From contig NZ_RWIN01000045.1 of NCBI RefSeq assembly GCF_009761815.1, forward strand, positions 62,001 through 126,000: a DNA stretch of 64,000 nt, given 5' to 3'. Below the pieces are notes generated by a model. The model was not told the origin of the DNA. It saw nothing but the letters and a program-made list of their open reading frames with translations, and did not search any database. This stretch comes from Pseudomonas sp. PB120. GTDB taxonomy: Bacteria > Pseudomonadota > Gammaproteobacteria > Pseudomonadales > Pseudomonadaceae. Positions 17,861 to 26,452 of this stretch are shown here, piece after piece; within the stretch, counting starts at the first letter, position 1; each line of letters starts with the position of its first letter. The translations under genes were made by a program, and so were the position numbers.

Positions 17861-20056
17861 ATGCACAATGACGGGAATGTAGTGCCTTTGCACAAGGCGG
17901 CTACCGACAGAGCGATTCACTCGCCGCTCGCCCGCCTGCCTGTGATTCTGCTTCAGGTTCGCGACAAGGCTGCCCAACAGCTCCGGCGGGGTTTGCAGGA
18001 GCTGTTCGATAATGCCGACGATACTCTGTTCGAAATGGCTGACCGGGCACGCAATGGTGAAGAGCAACATCTCTTTTTCGAAGCCATGCGCGACTTGCGC
18101 CTCAAGCGCAAAAGCATCGAGCGGGTTTTTCTCGAGCACTTTTTCGAGGCGTTTGTCAGCCTCACTCCCAATGACATCACACCCGCAGACTTACATCAGG
18201 CGTTGGTCGTCCACGCCCAAGCGCCATCCTCCGATGATGATCTGGAGCGCAGTGTGGCGGTGGAAGCCATGGTCGGCAAAGTGCTGAACCGCGACGGTTT
18301 TGCCCTTGATCAGCTGAAGGCGCGATTCAGCGCACTGCTGGGCAAGCCGCTGGCCGATCAACGCAATCCCTTGGGGCCGGCAATGCTTTGCGAGTACTTC
18401 TTGCGGGCCGGCAGGAACCTGGGGATGGAGATCAAGGTCAAGCTGATCATTCTCAAGTTGTTCGAACGTTATGTGCTCAGCAATGCCGATCAGCTTTACG
18501 GCGAAGCCAATCAGCTGCTGATCGCCACCGGTGTGCTGCCCGACCTCAAGCCTGTGCCGGCACGCAGGACCAACGGCCGTGTTGCCTCCAGCGTCCCGGC
18601 CGATACGGCGCGAACCGGCGCAACCGCAACCCGGGCCGACGACGGCGTGCATGAGGTTTTCGCTGCATTACAGGAATTGCTTGTGCGCGTGCGCGGCAGC
18701 GTTGCACCGACGCCCGAAGCCAGTACCCTGGCCCAGCCGATATCCACCCGCGACCTGTTGCGCCTGCTCTCGCACTTGCAGCAATACGTGCCCGCCCCGG
18801 CGGCTCAGGACGATTTAGATCTGCGAAATCAGCTGGAACAGTTGCTGGCACGGGGCAGTGTCAAAAGCGGCAAGTCGCGGGTTGTCGGCGTGGCTGACGA
18901 AGACGTGATCAACCTGATCGCCATGCTTTTCGAATGCATCCTTGATGATCGCAACCTGCCGGACTCGCTCAAGGCGTTGATCGGTCGATTGCAGATTCCG
19001 ATGCTGAAAGTCGCGGTGCTGGACAAGAGCTTCTTTAGCCGCAGCAATCACCCCGCCCGGCGTCTGCTCAATGAGATAGCCGCTGCCGCCGTGGGTTGGG
19101 GCGAGTGCGATGACCATGAGCGCGACAGCCTGTACCTGCGCATCGAGCAGGTGGTGCAGCGCCTGTTGAACGACTTTGTCGACGACCCGGCGATTTTTTC
19201 CGAATTGCTCGCAGATTTTCTCGCCTTCACCAGCGACGAGCGACGTCGTAGCGAGTTGCTGGAGCAACGAACCCGTGACGCCGAAGAAGGTCGCGCCAGG
19301 ACTGAGCTGGCCCGGAAACGGGTCGAACAGGCGTTGAATCAGGCATTGCTGGGCAAAGTCCTGCCGCAAGGTGTCGCGGTGTTTGTTCAGGAGGCCTGGA
19401 GCAAAGTGTTGCTGTTGACCTGCCTTAAACACGGCGACCATTCGGCCGAGTGGCGCGCAGATGTGCACACCATGGAGCAATTGATCTGGAGCGTGCAGCG
19501 CCATGATGAACCCGACGCGAGTTTGCGCCTGTTGGCACTGGTGCCGGGGTTGCTCAAGTCATTGCGTGATGGGTTGATCAGCTCAGCGTTCGATCCGTTC
19601 GCCACGGGTGAATTTTTCAGTGAGCTGGAAAGTTTGCACGTTCAGTTGTTCGAACGCCCGGGGCCGATGGCTGAGCCATCTGGCAACGAACCGGTGATGA
19701 TCGAAGTGCAGAAAGAAGTCGTCTTGCGAACCGCCGACGAAGGTCCGGTCGAGGCGCGTTTGCCGGAAGATGACCAGTGTTTGCTGCAGGTCGATCAGTT
19801 GCGCGTGGGCCGCTGGGTGGAATTTCAGGAAGACGAGGAAAATACCCTGCGTTGCAAGCTGGCGGCGATTATCGACGCCACGGGCAAATATATTTTCGTC
19901 GACCGCACCGGGATGAAAGTGCTGGAACGCAGCCGCACGGGGCTGGCCCTGGAGTTTCGCCGGGGTGCGGTGCGCGCCCTCGACGATACACTGCTGTTCG
20001 ATCGGGCACTGGAGTCGGTGATCGACAACTTGCGGCGCCTCAATCACGGCAAGTGA
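17861..20056 (+). CDS. DUF1631 family protein
   Basis: This 731-residue soluble protein is predicted mostly helical with a small mixed C-terminal domain. Residues 30-130 (QLRRGLQELFDNADDTLFEMADRARNGEEQ then F-F-E-A-M-R) are characteristic of the DUF1631 family of gamma- and betaproteobacteria, whose function is not established. The last 120 residues (L-R-V-G-R-W-V-E-F then A-T-G-K-Y-I-F-V-D-R-T-G-x-K) look like the beta-rich C-terminal part of this family, reminiscent of PilZ-like folds, which is only an impression. AGGAGG lies four bases before the ATG. It is divergent from nadC and 64 bases upstream of ampD. Some databases name such proteins thymidine phosphorylase; nothing in the sequence supports that. 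Confidence 0.85.
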   Translation: MHNDGNVVPLHKAATDRAIHSPLARLPVILLQVRDKAAQQLRRGLQELFDNADDTLFEMADRARNGEEQHLFFEAMRDLRLKRKSIERVFLEHFFEAFVSLTPNDITPADLHQALVVHAQAPSSDDDLERSVAVEAMVGKVLNRDGFALDQLKARFSALLGKPLADQRNPLGPAMLCEYFLRAGRNLGMEIKVKLIILKLFERYVLSNADQLYGEANQLLIATGVLPDLKPVPARRTNGRVASSVPADTARTGATATRADDGVHEVFAALQELLVRVRGSVAPTPEASTLAQPISTRDLLRLLSHLQQYVPAPAAQDDLDLRNQLEQLLARGSVKSGKSRVVGVADEDVINLIAMLFECILDDRNLPDSLKALIGRLQIPMLKVAVLDKSFFSRSNHPARRLLNEIAAAAVGWGECDDHERDSLYLRIEQVVQRLLNDFVDDPAIFSELLADFLAFTSDERRRSELLEQRTRDAEEGRARTELARKRVEQALNQALLGKVLPQGVAVFVQEAWSKVLLLTCLKHGDHSAEWRADVHTMEQLIWSVQRHDEPDASLRLLALVPGLLKSLRDGLISSAFDPFATGEFFSELESLHVQLFERPGPMAEPSGNEPVMIEVQKEVVLRTADEGPVEARLPEDDQCLLQVDQLRVGRWVEFQEDEENTLRCKLAAIIDATGKYIFVDRTGMKVLERSRTGLALEFRRGAVRALDDTLLFDRALESVIDNLRRLNHGK

Positions 20057-20120
20057 TCGCGCCCCGAGGGTCTATCACGGCATACTGAGCACCTACACAG
20101 TGGTCGTTGAAGGAATCTGT

Positions 20121-20681
20121 ATGCAGTTGGACCCCGCGAGCGGATGGTGTCAGGGCGTGAGCATATGCCCGTCACCCAACTTCAATGCGCGCCCCGGCGG
20201 CGAAATTTCCCTGCTGGTGATCCACAACATCAGCCTGCCGCCGGCGCAGTTTGCCACTGGAAAAGTGCAGGAGTTTTTCCAGAATCGTCTGGATGTCACG
20301 GAGCATCCCTACTTTGAAGGGATTGCGGACCTGCGGGTTTCTGCACATTTTCTGATCGAGCGTGACGGTGCCGTCACTCAGTTTGTCTCCTGTCTTGAGC
20401 GTGCCTGGCATGCCGGCGTCTCGAATTTCGAGGGGCGGGAAACCTGTAACGATTTTTCCGTGGGCATCGAGCTTGAGGGCACCGATGATCTGCCGTTCAC
20501 CGACGCGCAGTATCAAGCGTTGACGGCTTTGACCCGGCAGTTGCAAGGCACCTTCACGGCCATCACCGCTCAGCGCATCTGCGGGCATAGCGACATCGCT
20601 CCGGGGCGCAAAACCGACCCGGGACCGGCGTTCGACTGGGCACGTTATCGCGCCGCCCTGGCAAAAGAGGAACAACAATGA
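20121..20681 (+). CDS. ampD: 1,6-anhydro-N-acetylmuramyl-L-alanine amidase AmpD
   Basis: AmpD is the cytosolic zinc amidase that removes the peptide from 1,6-anhydro-muropeptides during cell-wall recycling; its loss raises AmpR-dependent beta-lactamase expression. The 186-residue protein carries the zinc ligands H35 (VIHNISLP), H156 and D166 (GHSDIAPGRKTDPGP), with K164 and E119 as catalytic residues. There is no signal peptide. ATG 20121 has AAGGA seven bases upstream; an earlier GTG at 20100 would add seven residues. The gene overlaps ampE by four bases. Confidence 0.95.
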   Translation: MQLDPASGWCQGVSICPSPNFNARPGGEISLLVIHNISLPPAQFATGKVQEFFQNRLDVTEHPYFEGIADLRVSAHFLIERDGAVTQFVSCLERAWHAGVSNFEGRETCNDFSVGIELEGTDDLPFTDAQYQALTALTRQLQGTFTAITAQRICGHSDIAPGRKTDPGPAFDWARYRAALAKEEQQ

Positions 20682-21514
20682 GTTTTCTGGTGTTGCTGTT
20701 GGCGGTCTGGATCGAGAAGTTCTCGGGCCTGCGCCATCGGGTTCAACGTGACGGCGGTTGGGTGCGCGAGCTGCACAAACTTGAGTCCAGCCCGCGCCTG
20801 GCGCAGCGTCCATGGCTGGTCCTGGTAGTTCTGGTGCTGTTGCCGGTGGCGTTGCTGGGATTGCTGCTGGTGGTGCTCGACCCGGTTGCCTACGGACTGC
20901 TGGCGTTGCCGGTGCATTTGCTGGTGGTGATTTACAGTCTGGGTCGCGGTGATCTGTTGGCCGGCCTCGGTCCTTTTCGCGATGCCTGGCGCCGGGAAGA
21001 CCTGCAAGCCGCCGCCCATGTGGCAAACCGTGATTTGGGTATCTGCGCCGAAAGCGGTGAACAACTGCTGGAACGCGTCGAAGGGCACTTACTCTGGGAG
21101 GCCTACCAAAGCTTTTTCGCCGTGATTTTCTGGTACTTCCTGCTGGGGCCGGTGGCGGCGTTGAGCTATCGCCTGTTGGCCCTGGCCGAAGAGCACGGAC
21201 AGAATCGCGCCGTGGTCGAGCGCGCCGCACAACTGCGTCATGCGTTCGATTGGGTGCCGGTGCGACTGCTGGCGGCGAGTTTTGCGTTGGTGGGCAACTT
21301 TGTTGCAGTTGGCCGGGTGATGTTGCACGAACTGCTCAACTGGAACATCAGCGCCGCTCAATTGATCGAAAAGGTCGGGCTGGTGGCCGGTGAAATCCCG
21401 GCGCCGGTGGTCGGGCCTGATGGCATCAACAACCTGGACCGGATCTGGGAACTGCTGCTGCGAGCGGCCGTGCTCTGGTACGCCGGGTTTGCGTTGTGGA
21501 CCGTGCTTCCCTAG
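20678..21514 (+). CDS. ampE: AmpE inner-membrane protein
   Basis: AmpE is a predicted inner-membrane protein encoded with AmpD and proposed as a sensor or transporter partner; its biochemical role is not settled. The 278-residue protein starts MSFLVLLLAVWIEKFSGLRHR and has hydrophobic segments at about 45-68, 70-88, 140-165 and 255-275. The start codon overlaps the ampD stop (ATGA at 20678-20681), showing translational coupling. Confidence 0.92.
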   Translation: MSFLVLLLAVWIEKFSGLRHRVQRDGGWVRELHKLESSPRLAQRPWLVLVVLVLLPVALLGLLLVVLDPVAYGLLALPVHLLVVIYSLGRGDLLAGLGPFRDAWRREDLQAAAHVANRDLGICAESGEQLLERVEGHLLWEAYQSFFAVIFWYFLLGPVAALSYRLLALAEEHGQNRAVVERAAQLRHAFDWVPVRLLAASFALVGNFVAVGRVMLHELLNWNISAAQLIEKVGLVAGEIPAPVVGPDGINNLDRIWELLLRAAVLWYAGFALWTVLP

Positions 21515-21543
21515 CTCGCCCGCCATCTGATTTGCACTAACTT

Positions 21544-21663
21544 TGTGGCGAGGGAGCTTGCTCCCGCTGGGGTGCGAAGCGCCCCCAAATGGCGTCACGG
21601 ACATACCGTTCGATTGATTTGCGCCTGCTCCGCAGTCGAGCGGGAGCAAGCTCCCTCGCCACA
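21544..21663. repeat. REPIN: paired inverted REP sequences (GTGGCGAGGGAGC family)
   Basis: A REP unit reading GTGGCGAGGGAGCTTGCTCC (from 21545) is mirrored by its complement ending at 21663, separated by about 70 bases. The same family recurs at 44801-44904. Such paired REPs form long hairpins and spread as non-autonomous elements with RAYT transposases. Confidence 0.85.
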
Positions 21664-21693
21664 AGATGAGTCAACAACCTCGCGTCGTTAACC

Positions 21694-21746
21694 TTAAGTT
21701 ACAAAACCTCCCGCCGATTTAAGTTATACAGAGTTAGCGCCGAATA
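21694..21746 (+). promoter_or_regulatory. Tandem sigma-28 (FliA)-like promoters of the chemoreceptor
   Basis: TTAAGTTA (21694-21701), 11 bases, GCCGATTT (21713-21720) resembles the flagellar consensus TAAAGTTT-N11-GCCGATAA at 12 of 16 positions. A second, weaker match follows directly: TAAGTTAT (21720-21727), 11 bases, GCCGAATA (21739-21746). Chemoreceptor genes are typical FliA targets. Confidence 0.55.
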
Positions 21747-21808
21747 GTGGCTATCTGCTCTCGACCCGCGCCTGCCAATAAAAATAAGAAATCCAAGGGA
21801 GACTTCCA

Positions 21809-23839
21809 GTGAAGAGCTTGCTCTATCCCGCCGTTGCGCTAATGAATCGCCTGAGCTTTGGTATGAAGTTCAGCCTGATCAGCGTTCTGTTCCTGGTGCC
21901 GATGCTGGTTACCAACTTCTATCTGGTGCGCGATTCCTATCGTGAATTTCAGGGCACTCAGGTCGAATTGCAGAGCCTTGACCTCCTGGGCAGCAGCCTG
22001 TCGTTGCGGCGCGACCTGGAAACCCTGAACAACCTGGTGCAGATCAACGTCACCCTGGGGCAGTCCGGCAAGGCGGGTAATGTCGAGACGCAGATCAGTA
22101 GTGTGGGGCAAAGTGTGCTGGCCAGGCTTCAAGGGCTGACGGCCATGACCACGGATCCGGAGCAAATCGCTGTTTTCAATACCAAACGCGATGAAATGAT
22201 CGCCGCTTTCAAGGCCCAGCAAGCGGAAAACTCCCTGCAAAGCAAAAGCGGGATGATCGTCAAATTGCTCGGCAATGCGCAGATTTTCAGCCAGATCGTC
22301 GCCAGCCAGGCAGGGCTCAGTCGCGACACTCAGAGCGACATGCGTCAGCTGAGCGAACTCATCACCAACGTCACCCCGCCGGTCACCCAGCTGCTGGGCG
22401 AAGGTCGGGCGATGGGCTCCTTTTCCCTGGGACAGGGCTTTCTCAACTCGGCATCCAGTACCCGTTTCGATGAACTGTTGGCACAAATCGAAAAGCTGCA
22501 GGGCGAATACGGGCTGAAATTGCAGGACGCATTGGGCTCGAGCAAAGCGGCGCGGGAAGCCCTGTCGGCGCTGGCCGACAACAGCAAGGTGTCGTTGAAG
22601 AAGGCCAGTGAACTGTTCGAAGAACAGGTGGTGATGGCGGACACGCTCGATGCGCCGTGGCAGGGTTTTTACGATCAGGTCACGGGCCTGATGGACCGGA
22701 CTTACCAGCTCAATGACGCCGCCTTGAAGTTTCTCGGCACGCAGTTGCAGCAGCGGCTGGACCAGAACCGCACCCACATGATTTTGCAGGCCGTGGCGCT
22801 GTCGGTGGTGTTTGTGTTGATCTTCTACCTCTACGGCGCCTTCTACGCCTCGACCCGCACAACCCTCAAACGCCTTGGCGCGATGATGGACAAGGTGGCG
22901 GCTGGCGACATGACCGTGACTTTCAACGCAAACAGTCGCGATGAACTGGGTGAACTGGGCGAAGTGTTCAACGGCACCGTGAAGAAAATCCATGACCTGA
23001 TCGAGCGGGTGGGGCAGACCGTCGGCGAAGTGGAGCGCCAGGCCGGGCAGGTGGAGAACGTTTCCGCGCAGAGCAACCAGGCCGTGGCGGGGCAGCGTTC
23101 CCAGATCGAGCAGGTGGCGACGGCCATGAACCAGATGTCGGCCACTTCCCTTGAGGTGGCGCGCAGTGCCGCGGCAGCGGTCAGCAGCGCCCATAGCGTC
23201 AACGACGAGACCATCAGCGGCCGTGGGCTGGTGGAATCGCAACAGGGCAGCATCGCGCAATTGGCCAGTGAAATCGATCAGTCGGTGCTGGTGATCAACC
23301 AATTGGCAACTGACAGCCAGTCCATCAGCCGGGTGCTGGAGGTGATCAAGAGCATCGCCGAACAGACCAACCTGTTGGCCCTCAACGCGGCGATCGAAGC
23401 GGCGCGAGCGGGCGAGCAAGGGCGTGGTTTTGCGGTGGTGGCGGACGAGGTCCGGACCCTGGCCAAGCGCACCCAGCAGTCCACCGAAGAAATCGAGCAA
23501 ATGATCGCCAAGCTCCATGGCGGTGTCGGCGCGGCGGTCAAGGCGATGGGCATCAGCCATCAGGTGGCCAACGGCACCGTCGGGCAGTCGGAAAAGGTCC
23601 AGCAAGCGCTGGAAAATATTCTGGGTGCCGTCGGCATGATCGTCGACCAGAACCAGCAGATCGCCGCTGCGGTGGAGCAGCAGACCGCCGTGGCTCACGA
23701 CATTGACCAGAACATTGTCGAGATCAACCGCGCGGGCGAGCGCACTGCCGAAGGTGCACACCAGACCGAGGATGCCAGCCGTGCGTTGTCGGCTCAGGTG
23801 GTGGAGCTCAAGCAGCTGATCAGCGCGTTCCGGGTCTGA
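21809..23839 (+). CDS. Methyl-accepting chemotaxis protein (PA4520-like)
   Basis: This 676-residue chemoreceptor has a first membrane segment at about 21-40, a long helical periplasmic domain (about 41-322) of unknown ligand, a second membrane segment at about 324-346, a HAMP domain (about 347-400) and the coiled-coil signalling domain. The signalling tip with [19 protein letters not shown] and [12 protein letters not shown] lies at about 517-551, where it would contact CheA and CheW. No C-terminal CheR-binding pentapeptide is visible; the protein ends [10 protein letters not shown]. The GTG at 21809 follows AAGGGAGA. In P. aeruginosa a receptor gene also follows ampE. Confidence 0.93.
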   Translation: MKSLLYPAVALMNRLSFGMKFSLISVLFLVPMLVTNFYLVRDSYREFQGTQVELQSLDLLGSSLSLRRDLETLNNLVQINVTLGQSGKAGNVETQISSVGQSVLARLQGLTAMTTDPEQIAVFNTKRDEMIAAFKAQQAENSLQSKSGMIVKLLGNAQIFSQIVASQAGLSRDTQSDMRQLSELITNVTPPVTQLLGEGRAMGSFSLGQGFLNSASSTRFDELLAQIEKLQGEYGLKLQDALGSSKAAREALSALADNSKVSLKKASELFEEQVVMADTLDAPWQGFYDQVTGLMDRTYQLNDAALKFLGTQLQQRLDQNRTHMILQAVALSVVFVLIFYLYGAFYASTRTTLKRLGAMMDKVAAGDMTVTFNANSRDELGELGEVFNGTVKKIHDLIERVGQTVGEVERQAGQVENVSAQSNQAVAGQRSQIEQVATAMNQMSATSLEVARSAAAAVSSAHSVNDETISGRGLVESQQGSIAQLASEIDQSVLVINQLATDSQSISRVLEVIKSIAEQTNLLALNAAIEAARAGEQGRGFAVVADEVRTLAKRTQQSTEEIEQMIAKLHGGVGAAVKAMGISHQVANGTVGQSEKVQQALENILGAVGMIVDQNQQIAAAVEQQTAVAHDIDQNIVEINRAGERTAEGAHQTEDASRALSAQVVELKQLISAFRV

Positions 23840-23843
23840 GTCA

Positions 23844-23873
23844 CTGTAGGAGCGAGCCTACTCGATCCTACAG
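23844..23873. repeat. Degenerate REP hairpin after the chemoreceptor gene
   Basis: CTGTAGGAGCGAG and CTCGATCCTACAG form an imperfect hairpin, a shortened version of the TGTAGGAGCGAGC REP family seen at 32730 and 35514. It may double as the transcript end of the chemoreceptor gene. Confidence 0.6.
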
Positions 23874-24003
23874 GTTCGTAATGCAATCTGTAGTACAAAT
23901 CCCCTTTTCACGTAGGCGATTTCCTGTTTTCCTCAGTCCTTTGGCAATTGGACTTCAATGAAGGAAGATCCATATCCCTGACCTGCCCTGAGGAGGCTCG
24001 GTA

Positions 24004-24393
24004 ATGTCTGCTGCAACGAATGGAATCCTGGGGCATTGTGCACATTGCGGAAATACGCTTGCACTCGAATCGTGGCAACTCAATGCCATTTCGATCAATG
24101 AAGCGTTTGCCTGTTCCCACTGCCACAAAGCCTTGCAACTGAACGATCCGAAACAGATCAAGCGCTTCAAGTCGATTGATTCGCTGGCCATGCTGCGGGC
24201 GAGCACGTTGGTGATGGTGTGCACCACGCTGCTGGTGGCGTTAGTGATGGAGTGGTTGGGCATGCTCAGCGTGATCGAGCAGCTGAATTTCTCACTGGTG
24301 GCGATTCTGATTTATTTTCTGGTCGTTCGATTTGCCCGGCATCGGCAACACATGACGTTGATTCTTGAAGCCGCCAAGGCTCACACCGACTGA
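24004..24393 (+). CDS. Small zinc-ribbon protein with two membrane segments
   Basis: The 129-residue protein has an N-terminal four-cysteine zinc ribbon (C12/C15 in HCAHCG and C37/C40 in ACSHCHK) followed by two hydrophobic segments at about 66-85 and 92-110 and a short basic tail. The family is not recognised; similar short zinc-ribbon membrane proteins occur in Pseudomonas without known function. The ATG at 24004 is preceded by GAGGAGG. Its stop abuts the stop of tatD on the other strand with no spacer. Confidence 0.75.
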   Translation: MSAATNGILGHCAHCGNTLALESWQLNAISINEAFACSHCHKALQLNDPKQIKRFKSIDSLAMLRASTLVMVCTTLLVALVMEWLGMLSVIEQLNFSLVAILIYFLVVRFARHRQHMTLILEAAKAHTD

Positions 24394-25170
24394 TTACCAG
24401 TCAAACAGCTCACAGGCATTGGCGGTACTGGCAGCCGCCAATTGCTCGGGGTTGATGGCCATGATGCCGGCCAGCGCCGAGCAGATTGCCGGCAAGTGGG
24501 CCGGGCTGTTGCGTTGCCCGGGGAACATGGCGGGCGCCATGTCCGGTGAGTCGGTTTCCAAGACCACCGAATCCAGTGGCAACTCGGCGAGTACGCGGTG
24601 CATGCGCAGGGCCTGGGGCCAGGTCGCGGCGCCGCCGAGGCCGAGTTTGAAACCGAGTTTGATGTACTCGCGGGCCTCTTCCTTGCTGCCGGCGAAAGCA
24701 TGGATGATCCCCGCACGTTTCAACCGAAAGCGCTTGAGCGTGGCGATCACCGCCGCATGGCTGCGCCGCACATGAATCAGCGCCGGCAGATTGAAGTCCA
24801 CCGCCAATTGCAACTGGGCGTCGAACAGCATCTGCTGGCGCTCGCGGTCCAGGGTTTCGATGAAGTAATCCAGACCGATCTCACCCACCGCACACAACTG
24901 TCGATGGCCGGCCAGCCGGGTCAGCCATTCGCCGAGTTCGCGTAAGTCTTCGGGCCGATGGTCATCCAGATACACCGGGTGCAAACCGAACGCAGCATGC
25001 AGGTCGGGATCGCTTGTCACCAGATCCCAGACCCGCTGCCAATTGCCCTGATAAACCCCCAACACCACCATCCGCTTTACGCCAAGGGCGCGGCTTTCGG
25101 CCAGCAGCGCCGCGCGATCCTCGTCGAAATCCGGAAAATCCAGATGAGTGTGGGTGTCAATCAGCTTCAC
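24394..25170 (-). CDS. tatD: TatD-family metal-dependent hydrolase (DNase)
   Basis: TatD proteins are two-metal TIM-barrel nucleases; E. coli TatD is a 3'-5' exonuclease active in DNA repair and fragmentation. The 258-residue product has the N-terminal metal motif DTHTHLDF (H7, H9), GEIGLDY with the bridging Glu near 98, HVRRS and H-A-F-A-G-S His residues, and ETDSPDMAP near 210. It lies three bases after the cra stop on the same strand, so the two form an operon. The linkage of a TatD protein to the fructose regulator is also seen in other Pseudomonas. Confidence 0.9.
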   Translation of the reverse strand: MKLIDTHTHLDFPDFDEDRAALLAESRALGVKRMVVLGVYQGNWQRVWDLVTSDPDLHAAFGLHPVYLDDHRPEDLRELGEWLTRLAGHRQLCAVGEIGLDYFIETLDRERQQMLFDAQLQLAVDFNLPALIHVRRSHAAVIATLKRFRLKRAGIIHAFAGSKEEAREYIKLGFKLGLGGAATWPQALRMHRVLAELPLDSVVLETDSPDMAPAMFPGQRNSPAHLPAICSALAGIMAINPEQLAAASTANACELFDW

Positions 25171-25173
25171 GGT

Positions 25174-26199
25174 TCAGTCCTGGCGGATGCGCTGCTTGAA
25201 GGTGCGCGGGATGGCCTGTACGCCGGGCTGGTAATCGGATTGCTCGATGGCGGCCAGCGCCAGTGCCAGGGCTTTATCGGCGATCAGTTGATGCTGCTGC
25301 GCCATGGCATTGACCGGCAAGGGCAGGAAATCCAGCAGTTGCGTGTCGCCGAAGGTACCGAGGCGAATCGGGCGGTTCTTCAGCGGGTAATCGTGCAAGG
25401 CATCGAACACGCCCTGAAGCAGCACGTAGGACGTGGTCACCAGGGCTTCCGGCAAATGGCCCAGACGCTGCAGGAGTTCGTCCATCAACTGTTTGCCGCA
25501 CTCTCGGCTGAACGACTCGCCGTGCTCAATCAGCACTTCGCCCTTGAACCCGGCCAGGGCTTCCTTGAATCCGGCGGCCCGTTCCTGGCTGATGCTCAAT
25601 TCAGGGCGGGCACCGATCAGCACGATCTGCTTGGGCAGCGGGTCCAGTAGACTGCGGGTCAGTTGCAGGCTGGCCTCGCGGTCGTCGCTGATGACGGAGC
25701 AGAAATGCTCAGGCTCCATGACCCGGTCGATGGCGATGATCGGAATGCCCTTGGCCTGCAACTGACGATAGCTTTCATCGCCGGCGGGCAGGCAACTGGC
25801 AACGATCAGCGCATCGCAACGTCGGGCACGGAACAGCTGCAGCAATTGGCGTTCGCTGTCCGGTGCATCGTCGGAGCTGGCGATCAGCAGTTGATAACCC
25901 CGGGCCCGGGCGCCTTGTTCCAGCAATTTGGCGATCCGCGCGTAACTGGGGTTTTCCAGATCCGGCAGAATGAAACCCAGGGTGCGGGTGTGCCGACTGC
26001 GCAGGCCGGCGGCTTGCGGGTTGGGCGTGAAGCCATGTTGTTCGACCACCGCACGTACGCGCTCAACGGTGGCACTGCTGATGCGTTGCTGTTCGGCCTT
26101 GCCATTGATGACATAGCTGGCGGTGGTCACGGACACACCGGCCAATTGGGCGATATCACTGAGTTTCAACTCGGGAGTTCCTTGATTTTCAGCCGACAT
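25174..26199 (-). CDS. cra: Catabolite repressor/activator Cra (FruR), LacI family
   Basis: Cra (FruR) is the LacI-family regulator that in Pseudomonas controls fruBKA and responds to fructose-1-phosphate. The 341-residue protein has an N-terminal helix-turn-helix (LKLSDIAQLAGVSVTTASYVING, about residues 11-33), the hinge region and a periplasmic-binding-type effector domain starting TLGFILPDLENPSYAR. The ATG at 26199 has GAGGA just upstream; a TTG nine bases earlier is less likely. It is divergent from fruB with its operator in the shared spacer. Confidence 0.92.
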   Translation of the reverse strand: MSAENQGTPELKLSDIAQLAGVSVTTASYVINGKAEQQRISSATVERVRAVVEQHGFTPNPQAAGLRSRHTRTLGFILPDLENPSYARIAKLLEQGARARGYQLLIASSDDAPDSERQLLQLFRARRCDALIVASCLPAGDESYRQLQAKGIPIIAIDRVMEPEHFCSVISDDREASLQLTRSLLDPLPKQIVLIGARPELSISQERAAGFKEALAGFKGEVLIEHGESFSRECGKQLMDELLQRLGHLPEALVTTSYVLLQGVFDALHDYPLKNRPIRLGTFGDTQLLDFLPLPVNAMAQQHQLIADKALALALAAIEQSDYQPGVQAIPRTFKQRIRQD

Positions 26200-26306
26200 T
26201 TTCCTCAATCCTACCCGATTCAGGCCGGCGACCCATGCAGCAACGTATCCGACAAGTTGGGCTTCAAGGATGGGACATAATCGAGTAACGTGCCAAGCAT
26301 TCTAGA

Positions 26307-26318
26307 TTAAACGTTTCA
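26307..26318. promoter_or_regulatory. FruR/Cra operator upstream of fruB
   Basis: TTAAACGTTTCA is present exactly, 134 bases before the fruB start and 107 bases before cra. It matches the operator described for P. putida FruR at PfruB and the E. coli Cra consensus TGAAACGTTTCA in all but one position. Repression is expected to be relieved by fructose-1-phosphate. Confidence 0.85.
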
Positions 26319-26452
26319 GCAGGCGTATTTTCTACGTTATAGGCGCCTTTGGCTGGTTCTGCCGTGAAACCGCCAAATGTGATGATTAAGCGCCTAAGCT
26401 GACTCAATTCAAAACAATACCTGGCGCCAACAGACGCCAAAAAGGAGAAAGC

